DNA from: Eleusine coracana subsp. coracana
Taxonomy: Eukaryota; Streptophyta; Magnoliopsida; Poales; Poaceae
Assembly: GCA_032690845.1 (NCBI GenBank)
Contig: CM064420.1
Coordinates: 59,012,707 to 59,076,706 of the forward strand
Length of the DNA: 64,000 nt
Direction of reading: 5' to 3'
Numbering within the stretch: position 1 is the stretch's first letter; each line of letters begins with the position of its first letter. Shown piece after piece: positions 11,440-23,205 of this stretch. Made by a program: the position numbers and the translations under genes. A model generated the notes under the pieces. That model was not told the origin of the DNA, did no database searches, and worked only from the letters and a program-made list of their open reading frames with translations.

Positions 11440-12650
11440 TTTTCGGTTTGGGTACTAAAACTGACATTGATGTTGCTTGTGCCTATTTTCATATCACTGT
11501 ATTAAATTTTGTGTCAAGATTGCTACCAGAACTGATTAGATTTTTTTTTTTTTGAGACGAACTGATTAGAGTTTTCCTGCAGTTTCTCTTGACTGCATCT
11601 AAAGACAGGACGGTACGCATGTGGAAAGTTGGCTGTGATGGCTATCTAGCAGTATTCCAACAGAGATTATGGTACATTAACTGATACATCCCGTATAGTA
11701 ATTGTTGTGGTGTTATGAGTACCCAAAACATTGTTTACTTTGCGTTTTTCTTCACATATGTATACTGATGTTTAAGTTTGTTTTACTGGTTCCAGTTACA
11801 ACTTCGAAGTCATTAATTTTCTTCTTTCTGATGAATATATTAACAGTGTCAAGCGTGCAATTCAACCCAGTTGATGAAAGATACTTCATCAGTGGCTCAA
11901 TAGATGGCAAAGTCCGAATTTGGGATGTCTCGGAGAACCGAGTAGTTGATTGGGATGATACAAGAGACAACTGCCGTGAGTTACAAACCAGATGGCAAGG
12001 TTCGAGGCTGACAAAAATGTTTCTGAAGTTTGTTTTCACCAAGTTGGGTGCTAACTCATACATTTTTTTAATCAATGTCAGGGTGTTATTGTCGGAAATA
12101 TTGCAGGGAAATTCCGGTTCTATGATCTGTCAGGTATTGTATAATGTATCCTGATCTTTATTTTCCACCTTATGTTTTATGATGTTCCTTGTGACTAAGT
12201 TCAATGAAATGTCTACAAAGATATTACTGCTCCAAACTTAGAAGTATAAATTGTTTTAACAAAAATAGGTGACAACATGGAATTGGAGAAAGTAAGGCGT
12301 GTAAAGAAGAATAAATCTTCTGGCAATCAGATCACCGGACTGCAGGTGAGCCGCTTTGCATGACTGCATTCATGTGTTTCTGTATCCACGAACCCTAATT
12401 CAGATAAGCACTTTTTTTATCTTACCATTTTGCTAAATGAATCAGCTAACCAATCGATTATACATGTCACAGTTTTCAAGAGGTAATCCTTCTATTCATT
12501 CAAAAAAAAGAGGTAATCCTTCTAGGATGGTGATCGCCTCAGCGGATTCTAAAACTTGAGTTTTTAAGGTGTGGGCGTCACCCAAAAGTTTGAAGGTCAG
12601 ATTTCCCGCCAATCCCTCAAGTCATAAACCCTCCCATCCCTATATCTTAA
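11440..12650 (+). pseudogene. Truncated duplicate of the WD40 gene
   Basis: This matches 28850-27610 of the minus-strand WD40 gene over introns and exons. It includes the LLTASKDRTVRMWKVG exon (from 11581), the SVQFNPVDERYFISGSIDG exon (11849 on), the short FYDLSG exon and the NMELEKVRR exon. Even a poly-T insertion in the intron, flanked by ACTGATTAGA, is shared, so it is a DNA-level duplication. It lacks the N-terminal exon and the C-terminal exon. It has lost about 5 bases near 11968 relative to the intact gene, and the sequence equivalent to GTAATTCTTCT is doubled around 12490. It cannot make a complete beta-propeller. Confidence 0.9.
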
Positions 12651-12690
12651 CTAGTACTAGTATTTTGCACGTGCGTGTCGCACGTGCTAT
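12651..12690 (-). mobile_element. Helitron 3' terminus (hairpin plus CTAG)
   Basis: Read on the minus strand, a 9-bp-stem hairpin (GCACGTGCG, loop ACA, CGCACGTGC; 12667-12687) is followed by AAAATA and CTAG. This is the Helitron 3' signature: palindrome then CTRR. The paralogous WD40 sequence continues as TTAA-TAAGGG, and homology stops exactly after TTAA at 12650. That places the insertion between A and T, the Helitron target. Two CTAG motifs (12651 and 12657) leave the exact end ambiguous by 6 bp. The 5' end (to the right) was not identified. Confidence 0.75.
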
Positions 12691-15600
12691 CCTCGTACTA
12701 AGAATATGTTTAATAAAAAGGTATGTTATCATTAAACTTGTACAGATGCCACATTGTAAAAAAAAGGCTCAATTTTCACATTCTTCTTGTATGAAACTGA
12801 ATGCACACCTTGTACTTTGTAAAATGGCTAAAATGTTATGCGTTAGCAACTTAGCACTCAGTCCAACATGGAGATCACTATTAAATATGAGTACGCACCA
12901 TCGATGTGTTCAGTCACATCAGCAGACTCCCAAATACCGTTTTGTAAAGTGGGATCCAAGACTACAAACTCCATTGTACATTTATAAACAAAACAAAGTT
13001 TATCACAACTATTAGGAAACGAATACTCAAACCATGAGTATGATGGGCCAAATTTAGATATACCAATGGTAGATTGCTCTCTAATCCTCTTTTCCTGAAG
13101 CTTTACCTAGTACTCACGTTCGTAAACGCGTTTTCTTGCTAGCATGTCATCCTTTTCTGAAGCAGTCATATCGGCATATCACTGCCTATGTTTGCTTGAC
13201 CTCCGGAAAGAAGCATCACCCACACACAGGAAAGATGTATATTAGCTTTCCAATCAAATAAGTTATCCGATATTACATCACATAGTATTTGACTAACCTT
13301 TCCACAATAAAATTCCATATTTCCTAACCGTTAATCTGAACATATAGATAGACTTGCGGGGACGAAGAACCAATATGGAACATTGTAGAGTATATATAAT
13401 ATTACTCAATCTGAACCTATAGATAAACTTGCAGAGACAAAGAACCAATCAACCAAAATCATCTTAATTTCTTCATAAAGCTTCTTCTCCCAAGCATATA
13501 GTGTCCCTAAAGTCTACGTGTGAGCCACAACATCTCGTTGCATCAAGGATTAAAATAGGCATAAGTTCCTTGCCAATCTATGCCATGCCTTTATTGTTAC
13601 TGTGTTTAAAAGAGAGTGAGGCTTAAAACACAAAAGAAATAAAACCTTTTTATAACCACGCTATAATTTTATTGCTAAGAAAAACAATTTTTATATTGGA
13701 AACTAAATGCATAGGAAAAGAAAACAAATATAATATATGCCTTCCACTTAAGTGCCATATACTTGAAAATGACCAGCAAAACAATCAGAATAGTTGACTT
13801 TAGCGAATAGAAGAAGGCAACCTGTCTACAGAACCTCAAAACAAACCAAATTCACAATAAACATGAAACACTTTAGAGTAATAGATTGTTACTCTATCTG
13901 AATATTTAGAAAACACATCATACTGTGATAAAGCTAATCCCTTAATAAAAAAGGACACTCACATAATTAAAAAATATGCATAAATCAACTACTATAAAAA
14001 AGGTTCACAAATCATCTTGTAGGTGTTATAGTTACTGTGCATGTGCGACACAAACGAATATTTGTTCCAGCAATATATATACCAACAAATTTTACTTTAC
14101 TTAGAGAAACAAATAAAACTATGGAAACTTCCTACAAACCAAGCATAGCTCAGTTTTTGTATTTTGTGCTGCTTTAATTTACCATCATTACCTTGAATTT
14201 ACTTTACTCGGTCGCTTCAAGTCGAAAACAATGACATGCAAAGCCTATAAAACAAAAAAGAGTCATATTGAAATTGTTAAATAGAACAGCAAGAAAATTA
14301 GGTGCCCAAGCCCCAAGGTACATGTGGTTTTACCCAAATCCATATATATTAACATAAGGCTTAAGGTCTCTTGAACCTATATTATAAGGATTATTTACAC
14401 GCTTGACATTTGTCTTGTTTCAATAATGCTACTTGAAATCTATCAACTTGTACAATAACCTTATATTACAAATTTAAAAAAACTACAGAGGAAGATTTGA
14501 TGAAGTAATACCTAGCAGATACAAGGTGGCCAGTTATGGAGCTGCAACTGGCTGCCTGCCTGTTCCTCGATGGAACGCGTGTTTCTTCTTCTCCAACTGC
14601 ATTGGAGAGTGCATTATACTAATCAATAAACACAGTAAGATGTACACAATTACTTGGAAGCCTGACAGCATATAAACAAGAAAAAAAAATGCATCAGGCA
14701 CTCAGACTCCATGGGATTTTTTTTAGATAATGTACTCCATGGGATTTAGTAGGAAAGGCTTCTTCGTGAGGATATACAAGTTTCATCTTTTTCGCTATTC
14801 ACTAAGTGGCCCAAAAAAATGTATCATTGGAATTTTGGAGTGGACCTGATACTACAAGTTCAACCTTTTGCTTTTGGGAAAAAAAATCCATAATATAGTA
14901 ATATACCGATGAGATACTTGAAAGAGTTGGTAACAATACACATATACACCTTAAGATTTCTATGGCCTAAAACAAAACTGTGGCAAGCTGCCTATACATG
15001 TAGGGAAATAATACCACCTGGCACTGAATCAAGATCAAGAAAACAAAATAGAAAGATTATAACATAATGCTAAGAAGAATTGTCACGCATCTGAAACATT
15101 CTGATAACAGTTAGATGGTACATATATTTATTTAAATAACATACTATTTTGACAGTTGAGCTATCATAAACCTACTATTGTATTAAATAGAAATCATAGC
15201 TCAGGTTTAGGTTATGCAAAGATAATCCTTCTAGCTAAAAAGGAGAAAATTATAGCAAAAAATAGAGGGAACAAGGATTAGATAAACAATCAAATCTTAA
15301 ATTTGTTACCAATATCAATTAAATTGTTTAATATAGTCTTCCATAAAACTGAGCCCAATTCGTGGAAGCAATTAGCACATATGTACCTTTTCATGTGACA
15401 ATTCCATTGTAAAAATGGTACATTAATTTATCTGTGTCATGAAGCACATCCCTACTCAAAGAGTATTAAAAGGAAACACCTGAACTTTCTAGACATCTTA
15501 AATGCAACAGAAGGAAATATTTGAACAAAAAGTCAATCTTCATATCAGAAGTTTACCTGAATTGACAGATGGTATGGTAAGTACAGCCGCATCAATAGGT

Positions 15601-17235
15601 TCCTTATGACTTTTTCACCTAACAGGCTAACATGGATGCACATCCTACATAAATGCAATCATTCAGTAAGTGCCACTTGACACTAAAAAGCAACGGCAGA
15701 AAACCAGCACAACCAATATGCACGTGCAAAATACCCGTTGACAACTTACTGATGTTGAAGTAGCCCGTATAGCTCTGCAACAACGTTTCACATTGAGCAA
15801 CTGATATCCCTACATCATGATCAAAGGTTTGTTCGTCAGTTCAGTTCAGCTGATGAGAGCTTGTCAGTGCGCACATAACTCTGACATTCAAGCTTCAGCT
15901 TAATGGAGCAAGCTGGGATCATCAAGGAGCATTATTGGTTGTTGTTCTGCATGTCGGCACCACAATTGTAGCAACAATGAGGAAGCGTTCGGGTAACCAG
16001 TCAGTCTAGCGGTAACTGCATGTCATTCTGAAACTGGGAAAAAGGGGGCAAAGATTGAGATTGAACATGCAATGTCTCATATGCTCTATGCTAGCGCTGA
16101 AGAACTATAGGTGTATTGTTGTTACCTGAGTAGCAGCATATTGTAGGTAGATTATAAGATGCTAGGCTAAGTTCTCCTACTCAGATCCAAATCATTACAA
16201 GGTTAGAAAATGATCTCGAGTGAATATGCCGACATTACTGTTGTAATTTATGCTTCAGCGGGCATTGTTAGACTTGACATTTATGCTTCATTCAGATATC
16301 ATACAAGAATGCTAGAATTAGCGGATATCAAGTATTAAGATCAGCCGAAATAATTACAAATTTAGTGATAATTAACCTTATCAATCACAAGAAATTCTTG
16401 GAGAGATTGCTTCACTGATCTTGTGTACGCAATATAATCAACCTTCTCAGGATCGCTCCAATAACTGACTAACAAAACCAGCTGTTGCACTCTTTCTTGC
16501 TCAATTTATTTTTTTGGGTGCTACATTGAATTTTATCAGCAATGCAATGTACGTTTTGCTTGCTTGCATTGTTCGGGACTTATTAAACACGACAGTACGT
16601 CTCAGCATGGAGGCAAAATATCGTATTAGATGAGGATATTAGTTGTGAATCCAAAATATAAATAAAAGAGCAAGAATCAATCAACTTTTGAGGAACTTTG
16701 GCATCGATTATTGAAAAATTCATGGATGCATGACATAACACACCCTGTTATTGACACAATCACACAACAAACAGAAAGATTTACCAATACAGATAAAATC
16801 CAAGAAAAAAGGTTGATTCTTGAAGAAAAAAGAGTTGCTGCCGCTATGCTGTTCTAATGAATCGATAAAATCCACAAGAAAATTGAAACATGCATGCTCA
16901 GGATAGAAGCTTACCAAGATGGTGGCTTCTTGCGGCGTCATGTGCACATCTAGGGGCCTGCTCGGCTGCTCCAAACCAGGACCACACGCGCCGTCAATGA
17001 GAGCAGCATCCTCATCCGCTGCACCACTCCCCGCGTGCGAGAGCAGCAGCCGCGTACGCTGCGCCACTCCCCGCGTGCGAGAGCAGCAGCCTCATCTTGT
17101 CGCAACTGACGAGGAGGCCGAGTCGCACGGACCATATCCATGGCAAGCTCGCACGGAAAATTGGTACTCAATTATCTATCATACTTCTTCATGGTTGGCT
17201 TGCATGCAGAAGAAATTTATGATTCATTCAAACAT
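12691..17235. other. Long AT-rich region, no gene recognised; probable Helitron body
   Basis: There is no open frame with family resemblance and no splice-consistent exon series. The left edge is a Helitron 3' end, so part or all may be Helitron body. The right part (16920-17150) becomes GC-rich, as captured gene pieces often do, but I cannot name a donor gene. Confidence 0.4.
17018..17095. repeat. Short tandem repeat in GC-rich patch
   Basis: The unit CCACTCCCCGCGTGCGAGAG followed by CAGCAGCC occurs twice, about 42 bp apart. Confidence 0.7.
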
Positions 17236-17239
17236 ATAT

Positions 17240-17775
17240 TTTTTTTTAAAGATAAAATCCACTTTACTCCCTCTAACTATCACCTAAGTTCACTTAACTT
17301 CCTAAATAATAAAATCATTTGTTTTACTCCCTTTAAGTTTATAATACCATTCACTTTTCCCCTAGAGTGGTTTTGCTAGGTGGTTTTGTCACCGTGATGT
17401 CTAAGGTGGGCCGAAGTTGGTACTGCTATAAGTGGGGAAGACCTCCACGTGCTCACCAGCCTTGACGTACAGCTTAATAGCCCACCTCCACCTTAACATT
17501 GCCCCTTCCACCTCTTCGCCTTTGCAACCGATACAACATATGAAGACTTGACTGACCTCCATGACCGCTACTACTACCTTGTCGGTGTCTGATAAGTGAG
17601 CCCAAGCCTTTCTTAATCATGAGGGTGCCAAAACCACTTAGCAAAACCATCCAAGAGAGCAAAGTGAATGGTATTGCAAACATGGAGGAAGTAAAACAAA
17701 CGGTTTTATAGTTCAGGGGTTAAGTGAACTTCGGTAATAGTTGAAGGGAGTAAAGTGGACTTTATCCTTTTTTTA
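17240..17775. mobile_element. Long inverted-repeat MITE-like element
   Basis: Left arm about 17240-17395 and right arm about 17610-17775 are inverted copies. Both carry TCCACTTTACTCCCT, AAGTTCACTTAAC and TACCATTCACTTT, and inward CTA(G/A)GTGGTTTTG. The middle is about 210 bp. The flanks are T/A-rich, so no target duplication could be fixed. No transposase is encoded. Confidence 0.7.
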
Positions 17776-17779
17776 TATT

Positions 17780-18300
17780 ATGGTGTAATATGTAAACAAA
17801 CTAATTAACATGTGATGTGATAAACCATCTAAAAAGTACATGTGTGTTGCACATTTAAAAAATATATGTGCGTTGTGCATCCGACTGCTCTCTCACTTTT
17901 TATATTACTTAATTATGTAAAAATATTGGCTTTTATAATGCAATAAAAATATCTATTATACTCTATCTAAAAATAAAAGTGTTTATTGTAATTTTTAAAA
18001 TCCATAATACTTTGCTATTTTATTTATAAATATAACTTTTATTTAAACGCCCGTAGTAACACATGAATATTTTACTAATTCCCTATAAATTGTAACCATG
18101 AACAGTAATAAATTCCACTATTCCTTATGTCCATTCCATTGTTTACACACTGCACATCACCGGCTAAAAGCTCGGCCAGCATTACTGGGCTAGGCCGGCC
18201 CAGTATTGCTCAATTCAGCCCGTTTTCTCAGAGATGGCCCAATTGTGGAGCTCCCTTGGCCCCTTTCCTTCCTCTTCCTCGCAATTTTTTGTTGATACTA
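17780..18300. other. AT-rich spacer upstream of gene A
   Basis: Low-complexity AT-rich DNA to about 18120, then a GC-richer promoter-proximal stretch. Two GTGTTGCACA / GTGCGTTGTGCA strings near 17845 and 17870 recall terminal sequences of rice transposons, but no element could be delimited. Confidence 0.35.
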
Positions 18301-18307
18301 ATTTCCT

Positions 18308-18345
18308 GGCATCTATAAGATCCCACCGAAACGCCGCAACCCACC
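18308..18345 (+). promoter_or_regulatory. Possible TATA region of gene A
   Basis: CTATAAGA at about 18314-18321 is followed about 30 bp later by a C/T-rich segment. The coding ATG is at 18618. The intervening 270 bp would be the leader. The only support is position and sequence. Confidence 0.4.
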
Positions 18346-18617
18346 ACACGGAGCGCCCCATCCCTTCGCCTCGGCAAATTCGTCGGCCGGTTTTGACTCG
18401 GAGGTGCGTGACTAGTTTGATTTCAATTCAGATTCGAGTATTTGACGACGAATTGCAGTAGGAGTAGGATTGGGGCCAGTATCCTGGATTGATCTGGTCG
18501 GATACGGATCGCAGGGCTCCAAGGACCAAGGATAATATAAGAGACCTCCAAAAAAGGGAGGAAGACGGCGAGAATCAGACGAAAAGGAGGGGTTGTCAGG
18601 TTGAGCTGAGGGCGACG

Positions 18618-19745
18618 ATGCCGAAGAAGCGGCCGGCTGATGATCGCGGCGGCGGTGGCCGACGAGCAGCGAAGGTATCCAAAACCCGGCGGCGGCGGCG
18701 CCACCTGTACCTCGTCCTGGATGACTGGGAGCGTGGGTACAGCATCCGCAAGCTAGACCTGTCGTCGCCGGACACTGATTCCGACGTCGTCGGCAGCAGC
18801 ACCGCGCAGCAGCGCCTGCCGCCGGCGGTGTTCCGCCTGGAGGCTCCGCACGCGCTGTCCGCCCTGTTCACGACGTTCGGCACCAAGATCGTCGCGACGC
18901 ACCAGACGCCGAGGCGGGCCGCCCTGATGTGGGACGTCTCCACGCGGGCCCTCACATTCGGCCCACGGCACAAATACGAGCCCAACTCGTTGTGCAACGC
19001 CTACGTGGAGGTGAGCGGCCAGCTGTTCCTCGTGGACGACGCCAGCTTCGAGGTGCTCGACCCGCCCCCGCCCCCGCCGCCGCTCGACGACGGCGTCGAG
19101 ATCGTTTGGAAGTGGCAGAGGCTCCCGCCGCCGCCGCCGCCGTTCGGCCACGCCGTCGTCGCTCACGCCGTGCACCCCGACGGACGGACCGTCTTCTTGA
19201 GCTCCGAGGAGAAGACGCGGAAGCGCACCAAGGTCGCCACGTTCTCCTTCGACGCGGAGAGCGGCGAGTGGGCCTGCCACGGTGAGTGGCGGCTGCCGTT
19301 CAACAACCGTGGCTACTTCGACCCGGAGATGGAGGCCTGGGTCGGGCTCTCAGCTGACGACGACACTCTTGGCCACATCTGCGCCTTGGAGCCAGGAGAA
19401 GCGGTGGTTGATCAGGCCTCGCCCTCGATGCTCAGCAAGGAGAAGCTGTTCTGTGTGGATCCTGCCGAGAAGCACATAGGCGCCACCCTAGTGTACATGG
19501 GGAGCAGGAGCAAGTATTGCCTCGTGCAGTGCCTCTCTGTAAACGATCGCCAGGAGGACATTTGGGAGGAGTTCCTGCCGGAGCGCCTTCAGTATCTGTT
19601 CCGGGTCACGACGTTTTTTCTCAAGTACGACAGGAATGGTGACCTGCACGCTGTTGTACACGGCCAGGTTCGGTCCTACCGATTGCCTAAAAGTGCAGCT
19701 GATTACTATGATCACCTCGAGAAGCCCGTGGCGTTCTGGATGTAA
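18618..19745 (+). CDS. Gene A: grass-expanded protein of unknown function, 375 residues
   Basis: Single-exon, very GC-rich frame ending TAA 19743-19745. I chose ATG 18618 (MPKKRPADDR) over the in-frame ATG at 18489 because the paralog gene B begins MIPKKRPADER. The protein has a basic N-terminus (nuclear-signal-like KTRRRRRH), then HLYLVLDDWERGYSIRKLD, FGTKIVATHQT, AVHPDGRTVF, TFSFDAESGEW, and a C-terminal domain with FCVDPAEKHIGATLVYM and RSYRLPK. Two proline runs (DPPPPPPPP and LPPPPPPPF) interrupt it. The repeated short strand-like blocks suggest a beta-rich, kelch- or F-box-associated-like fold (inference). I recall this layout from a large rice family without known function and give no activity. 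It is the intact one of three copies in the window. Confidence 0.85.
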   Translation: MPKKRPADDRGGGGRRAAKVSKTRRRRRHLYLVLDDWERGYSIRKLDLSSPDTDSDVVGSSTAQQRLPPAVFRLEAPHALSALFTTFGTKIVATHQTPRRAALMWDVSTRALTFGPRHKYEPNSLCNAYVEVSGQLFLVDDASFEVLDPPPPPPPLDDGVEIVWKWQRLPPPPPPFGHAVVAHAVHPDGRTVFLSSEEKTRKRTKVATFSFDAESGEWACHGEWRLPFNNRGYFDPEMEAWVGLSADDDTLGHICALEPGEAVVDQASPSMLSKEKLFCVDPAEKHIGATLVYMGSRSKYCLVQCLSVNDRQEDIWEEFLPERLQYLFRVTTFFLKYDRNGDLHAVVHGQVRSYRLPKSAADYYDHLEKPVAFWM

Positions 19746-20029
19746 ACGAAAGCATTAATAGAACAATAATGCTAGTTCAGCTCATATAGTAGTATACTAT
19801 ATGTCATTTTCGCCGGCATTGATAATAGATTACGGATATCAGCTCATGATTGTTTAGCACTGATATCAGTGCTCATGGTTGTACTAGTTAATGAATGAAC
19901 TCTACATGGGTTTCATATAATGTGTACTCCCTCCCTCCGTTTTTCTTTTCCTGTGGCCGTAGTTCAAGTCAGAATGTGTTTTTATTCTTGTCGTCCTAGT
20001 TCAACCAAAAAACTGCCGTTCCATACCCC

Positions 20030-20339
20030 TGCATCTTCTCCGCCTCCTCTACCTCACCCGCGTCGGGGAAGGCGAGCTCGGCGCAGGCATAGAGGCACGC
20101 TCGCTCAAAGGTCTGGCCCGAGGGGTGGATGACCGGGTTCGCCATCATCGCGCTGCAGTGGGGCACAGCAACTCAGCCGGAGATGGAGCCGCCTCCTCTT
20201 GCGAGGACTGGTCCTTGGCCCACGTCGTGCACTGCGCGGGGGAGTAGGGGACCGGCGCCGCTGCCACGGAACTGGATTTGGCAGACTGCTGTTCACTGTG
20301 CTGGAATTGGCGGAGAGCCCCAACGCCGTCGCTGGGCAC
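20030..20339 (-). pseudogene. Fragment of a U-box E3 ligase gene
   Basis: Minus-strand reading gives PAELLCP, then after a one-base frame change MMANPVIHPSGQTFERAC followed by a short Ala/Glu-rich stretch. This matches the start of a plant U-box (FLCPI..LM.DPV...SGQTFER). The rest of the U-box and the armadillo repeats are absent and the frame is broken, so it is a captured or duplicated fragment. U-box proteins are ubiquitin ligases. This piece cannot function as one. Confidence 0.6.
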
Positions 20340-20459
20340 TGCTGCTCACCGTGGAGGCCAGTTTTCCACAGATGCACACCAACAAACTACTCACCGAGTA
20401 TGGATCAGAGCAATTCAAAGAAGGATTGATTAAATTATGTACTCTTTGATCAGAGCAAT

Positions 20460-21105
20460 TGAAACTAGTCTCCGAGTATGAACTTCAATTTGCACAAATA
20501 CTGACAAGGGAATGAAAGCATTGTGTGCGTACAGAAGTAAAAGGATCAAGTTGGTCATGCCTTGTGTCTGTTGCAGCCAATTCATTCGCACCTGGTACAA
20601 CGCTGTGTAGTCTCATTTGTTTTCATTTGCCAGTGTTTTACTGAAAAAAGGCATTGGTTCAAAAAAAAAAACTGAAACAAGACTCCAATTTCTATGGTGC
20701 TGAAAAAAGTTCAAACCTATGGAGCCAATTTGTGCAGTTCTATTCCTTTAAATTAATCTGACAAAGAGCAGGACTACTATTGAACATTGTAAGGAACACC
20801 AGAGATAAAATAGATCTTGTAAAACTAAATTCATGTCACAAGTCATGACTAACAAGAATGGCATCAGTTCATCACAATTCTTTAAAAATCAGCAATCTGT
20901 TAATGCAATGGTCATTTATAGACACTGCTAACCCAACACAGAATTTTCATATCACAAAAACACAAAGCAACATATTTGGAGTGTTGTTGTAAACATAGAA
21001 ATAACTCAGAGGGTGGGATACAAGAAAATTAGTAGGGCTTAAGGTTAGCTCGTAACTAAAAATTCTTCACTTTTATTACAAAAGTAATTAGGCCCATCAC
21101 GGTGA
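20460..21105. other. Spacer, nothing recognised
   Basis: AT-rich DNA between the U-box fragment and the duplicated WD40 3' segment. No coding or repeat structure is clear. Confidence 0.4.
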
Positions 21106-21109
21106 ATTT

Positions 21110-21655
21110 GAAGAGAACTTGGAGATTTTCAAAATTTCAGGAAGAATTCGGTCATGTGTACAGAACATTTTTGGTTTCAATATGAGAAGAAAGATTCACG
21201 GTGTCGAATGGCCTACTCTTTAACGATGGACAACACTTGCAACAAAGCATAACTGAAGGGGAAAAATACAATTAAAATTGGAGCTAACGACCATCTTTAA
21301 GAGGACTACCAGTTTATCACAACATACTATCTGTTTTTTTAGTTTGTTATACTATACACTAAGTTTTTTACGACAATACTTAACTGACAAAGTTGGTCAG
21401 CCAGTCACCGAATCGAACTACAACTGTTTTTGAGCCTTTTGAATCTCTGTACGTATATCTCACAACAACTCCGGTCCACAGCTTTCTGCCCCCCAGCAAG
21501 GCAGCAAGCTACAGCTTCACCGGCAAGCCATAGTTATGGAAGCAGCGGATGACTCCGTCACGGCCGCCGGTGACGACGACCATGTTCCAGGCAGCCGAGA
21601 CCTTGCTGTGGCAGTCGTCCATCCCGGCGCAGTTGACGTACTTCCGTCACTCACG
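21110..21655 (-). pseudogene. Duplicate of the WD40 gene 3' end and flank
   Basis: It aligns over about 540 bp with 26690-27205. Shared strings include GAAGAAAGATTCACGGTGTC, CGACCATCTTTAAGAGGAC, CACCGAATCGAACTACAACTG and the last codons plus stop of the WD40 protein (LPVKL, stop near 21527). Homology ends abruptly after TTGACGTACTT near 21650, where unrelated repeat DNA begins. It contains only the last ~40 codons of the WD40 gene and its 3' flank. Confidence 0.9.
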
Positions 21656-21800
21656 GGAAGGCAATAGGCAGGAAGTCGATGCTGACGGAACTTTCGTTAG
21701 GAGCTAACGGAACTTCCGTCAGCCTCGGGTTGGCGAGGAAATGGAACTCGGTGTTGACGGAACTTCCGTGAGAAGGCTACGAAACTTTCGTCACTCTCTG
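21655..21800. repeat. Four short palindromic units (ACGGAACTTCCGT type)
   Basis: GACGGAACTTTCGTTA, AACGGAACTTCCGTCA, GACGGAACTTCCGTGA and TACGAAACTTTCGTCA occur at irregular 25-50 bp spacing. The core is self-complementary. This resembles a transposon-terminal repeat region, but the element is not identified. Confidence 0.7.
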
Positions 21801-22119
21801 TTTGGATTGGAATAGAACTGGTTTGAGACTTGGTTGAGTACTTTTCTCATAAAAACTATTTGGAGGCTTGAACACACATAATTCCCTTCTTAACAAGTTT
21901 GTTTTACCCCCCTTTATAGTTCGACATACCTATGACTCAAAATAAAAAAAAACTACTCATAGTAGAGTTTTTGAGTTCATATCCTTTCCTTTCTTTTTGG
22001 GAGTCAACAACAACTTGCAAATATAGGGTTATACAATAATTTTGATTATCTGCACATTTATCTCTTAAACAAGTTAGCACACTTTTAATCTTTTGTCATC
22101 GTACACCAAAACTCACTAG

Positions 22120-22932
22120 GGGATCCTATATGCATCTTCAACTGCGTTTGCACCTTGGGCATCTCACAGCGTCCTGATGCTCCTTTCAATACAATATGCA
22201 ATGATTTGGACACGCGTAAATTTTTTGAACGCCCAACAGAAGTGAGAAAATCAGCTTCTTAGCAAGTTATGTTGTCCTTGGCAACAAGTTGGGCTTCGGC
22301 AGCGCATCAGAAATAAGTTCCAACAAATCCGTGAAACTAACGTCCGACCAGCCATGCATGGCCTTCAACTTCATCAGCTCAAGTACAGTACGCAACACGG
22401 TGAACTCTTTATCACATCCCTTAGATTCATCATATAATGGATCCTTTGATGCCTTCTCTATTCTATGAAAATTATCAAGCTCTTTAGTTGTACCGGCATT
22501 GATCAACATCTACGGCTCAATATGACACAATAACTCCTCAACATCAAAATCAGCTTCACCAGACGAATCCATCGTATCTGCACGAGGCGAATTGACAGCC
22601 TCGACTTCAACTTCAATATGCTCATCAAATTCCATATTGACCACACTGTTCTCACCATATTTTGTCCATTTCATGTATCCCTCAACAAAACCCCTCCGCA
22701 CCAAGTGTGACTTTATTACTTCTATATCATCCCACAGCTTCTGATTCTTGCAATCAAAACACGGACAATATATATCAGTCGTCCGTTCACGTCGAGCATA
22801 TACTGCGGCCGCTTCAATGAATTTAGAAACTTCTCGAAAAAATATTGGACCCGGTCTTCGTGCCTCGTACATCCAAGATCTACCCATCGCGAACGACCTT
22901 GAACGTAAATCCAAAAAATAATTATAACACAA
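22120..22932 (-). pseudogene. CACTA transposase (TNP2-type) N-terminal remnant
   Basis: The first frame (22932-22510) contains the transposase-associated domain: SWMYEARR, CPCFDCKNQKLWDD, IKSHLVRRGFVEGYMKW. After a stop, 22509-22267 continues with SKDPLYDESKGCDKEFTVL and LPKPNLLPRTT. Below 22267 the reading goes on in decayed form (ACPNHCILY, then a TGA, then KEH and RCPRC). The catalytic DDE part is gone. Stops and frame changes show it is dead. Confidence 0.85.
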
Positions 22933-23205
22933 AATTTAAATATTCACTAAATAAACATTAAAATTAATATACATGAATTGAAAAATATTATGCAAGGTAA
23001 AATAAAAAAAACATCAAATTATTTTATATATTATAACTTTTATCACAATCTATCTAAAATATTATAAATTAATTAATTAATTATGTGTAACAAAAAATTT
23101 AAATATTCACTAAATATTTAAATATTGAAATATAATATACATTAAGTGAGAAATATTATGCAAGATAAAATGAAACAAATATCAAATTATTTTATATATT
23201 ATCTA
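22925..23205. repeat. AT-rich tandem duplication, period about 155 bp
   Basis: AATTTAAATATTCACTAAAT, ATATTATGCAAG and ATCAAATTATTTTATATATT occur in the same order at about 22930-23035 and 23090-23200. Confidence 0.75.

Noticed and set aside
18489..18617. N-terminal extension of gene A from the upstream ATG
   Set aside because: The paralog gene B starts at the equivalent of 18618, and the extension has no counterpart.
18753..19280. Long minus-strand frame opposite gene A
   Set aside because: A GC-rich shadow of gene A with no recognisable product.
19920..19960. Stowaway MITE at CTCCCTCCGTTTTTC
   Set aside because: Only one end is visible and no inverted partner was found nearby.
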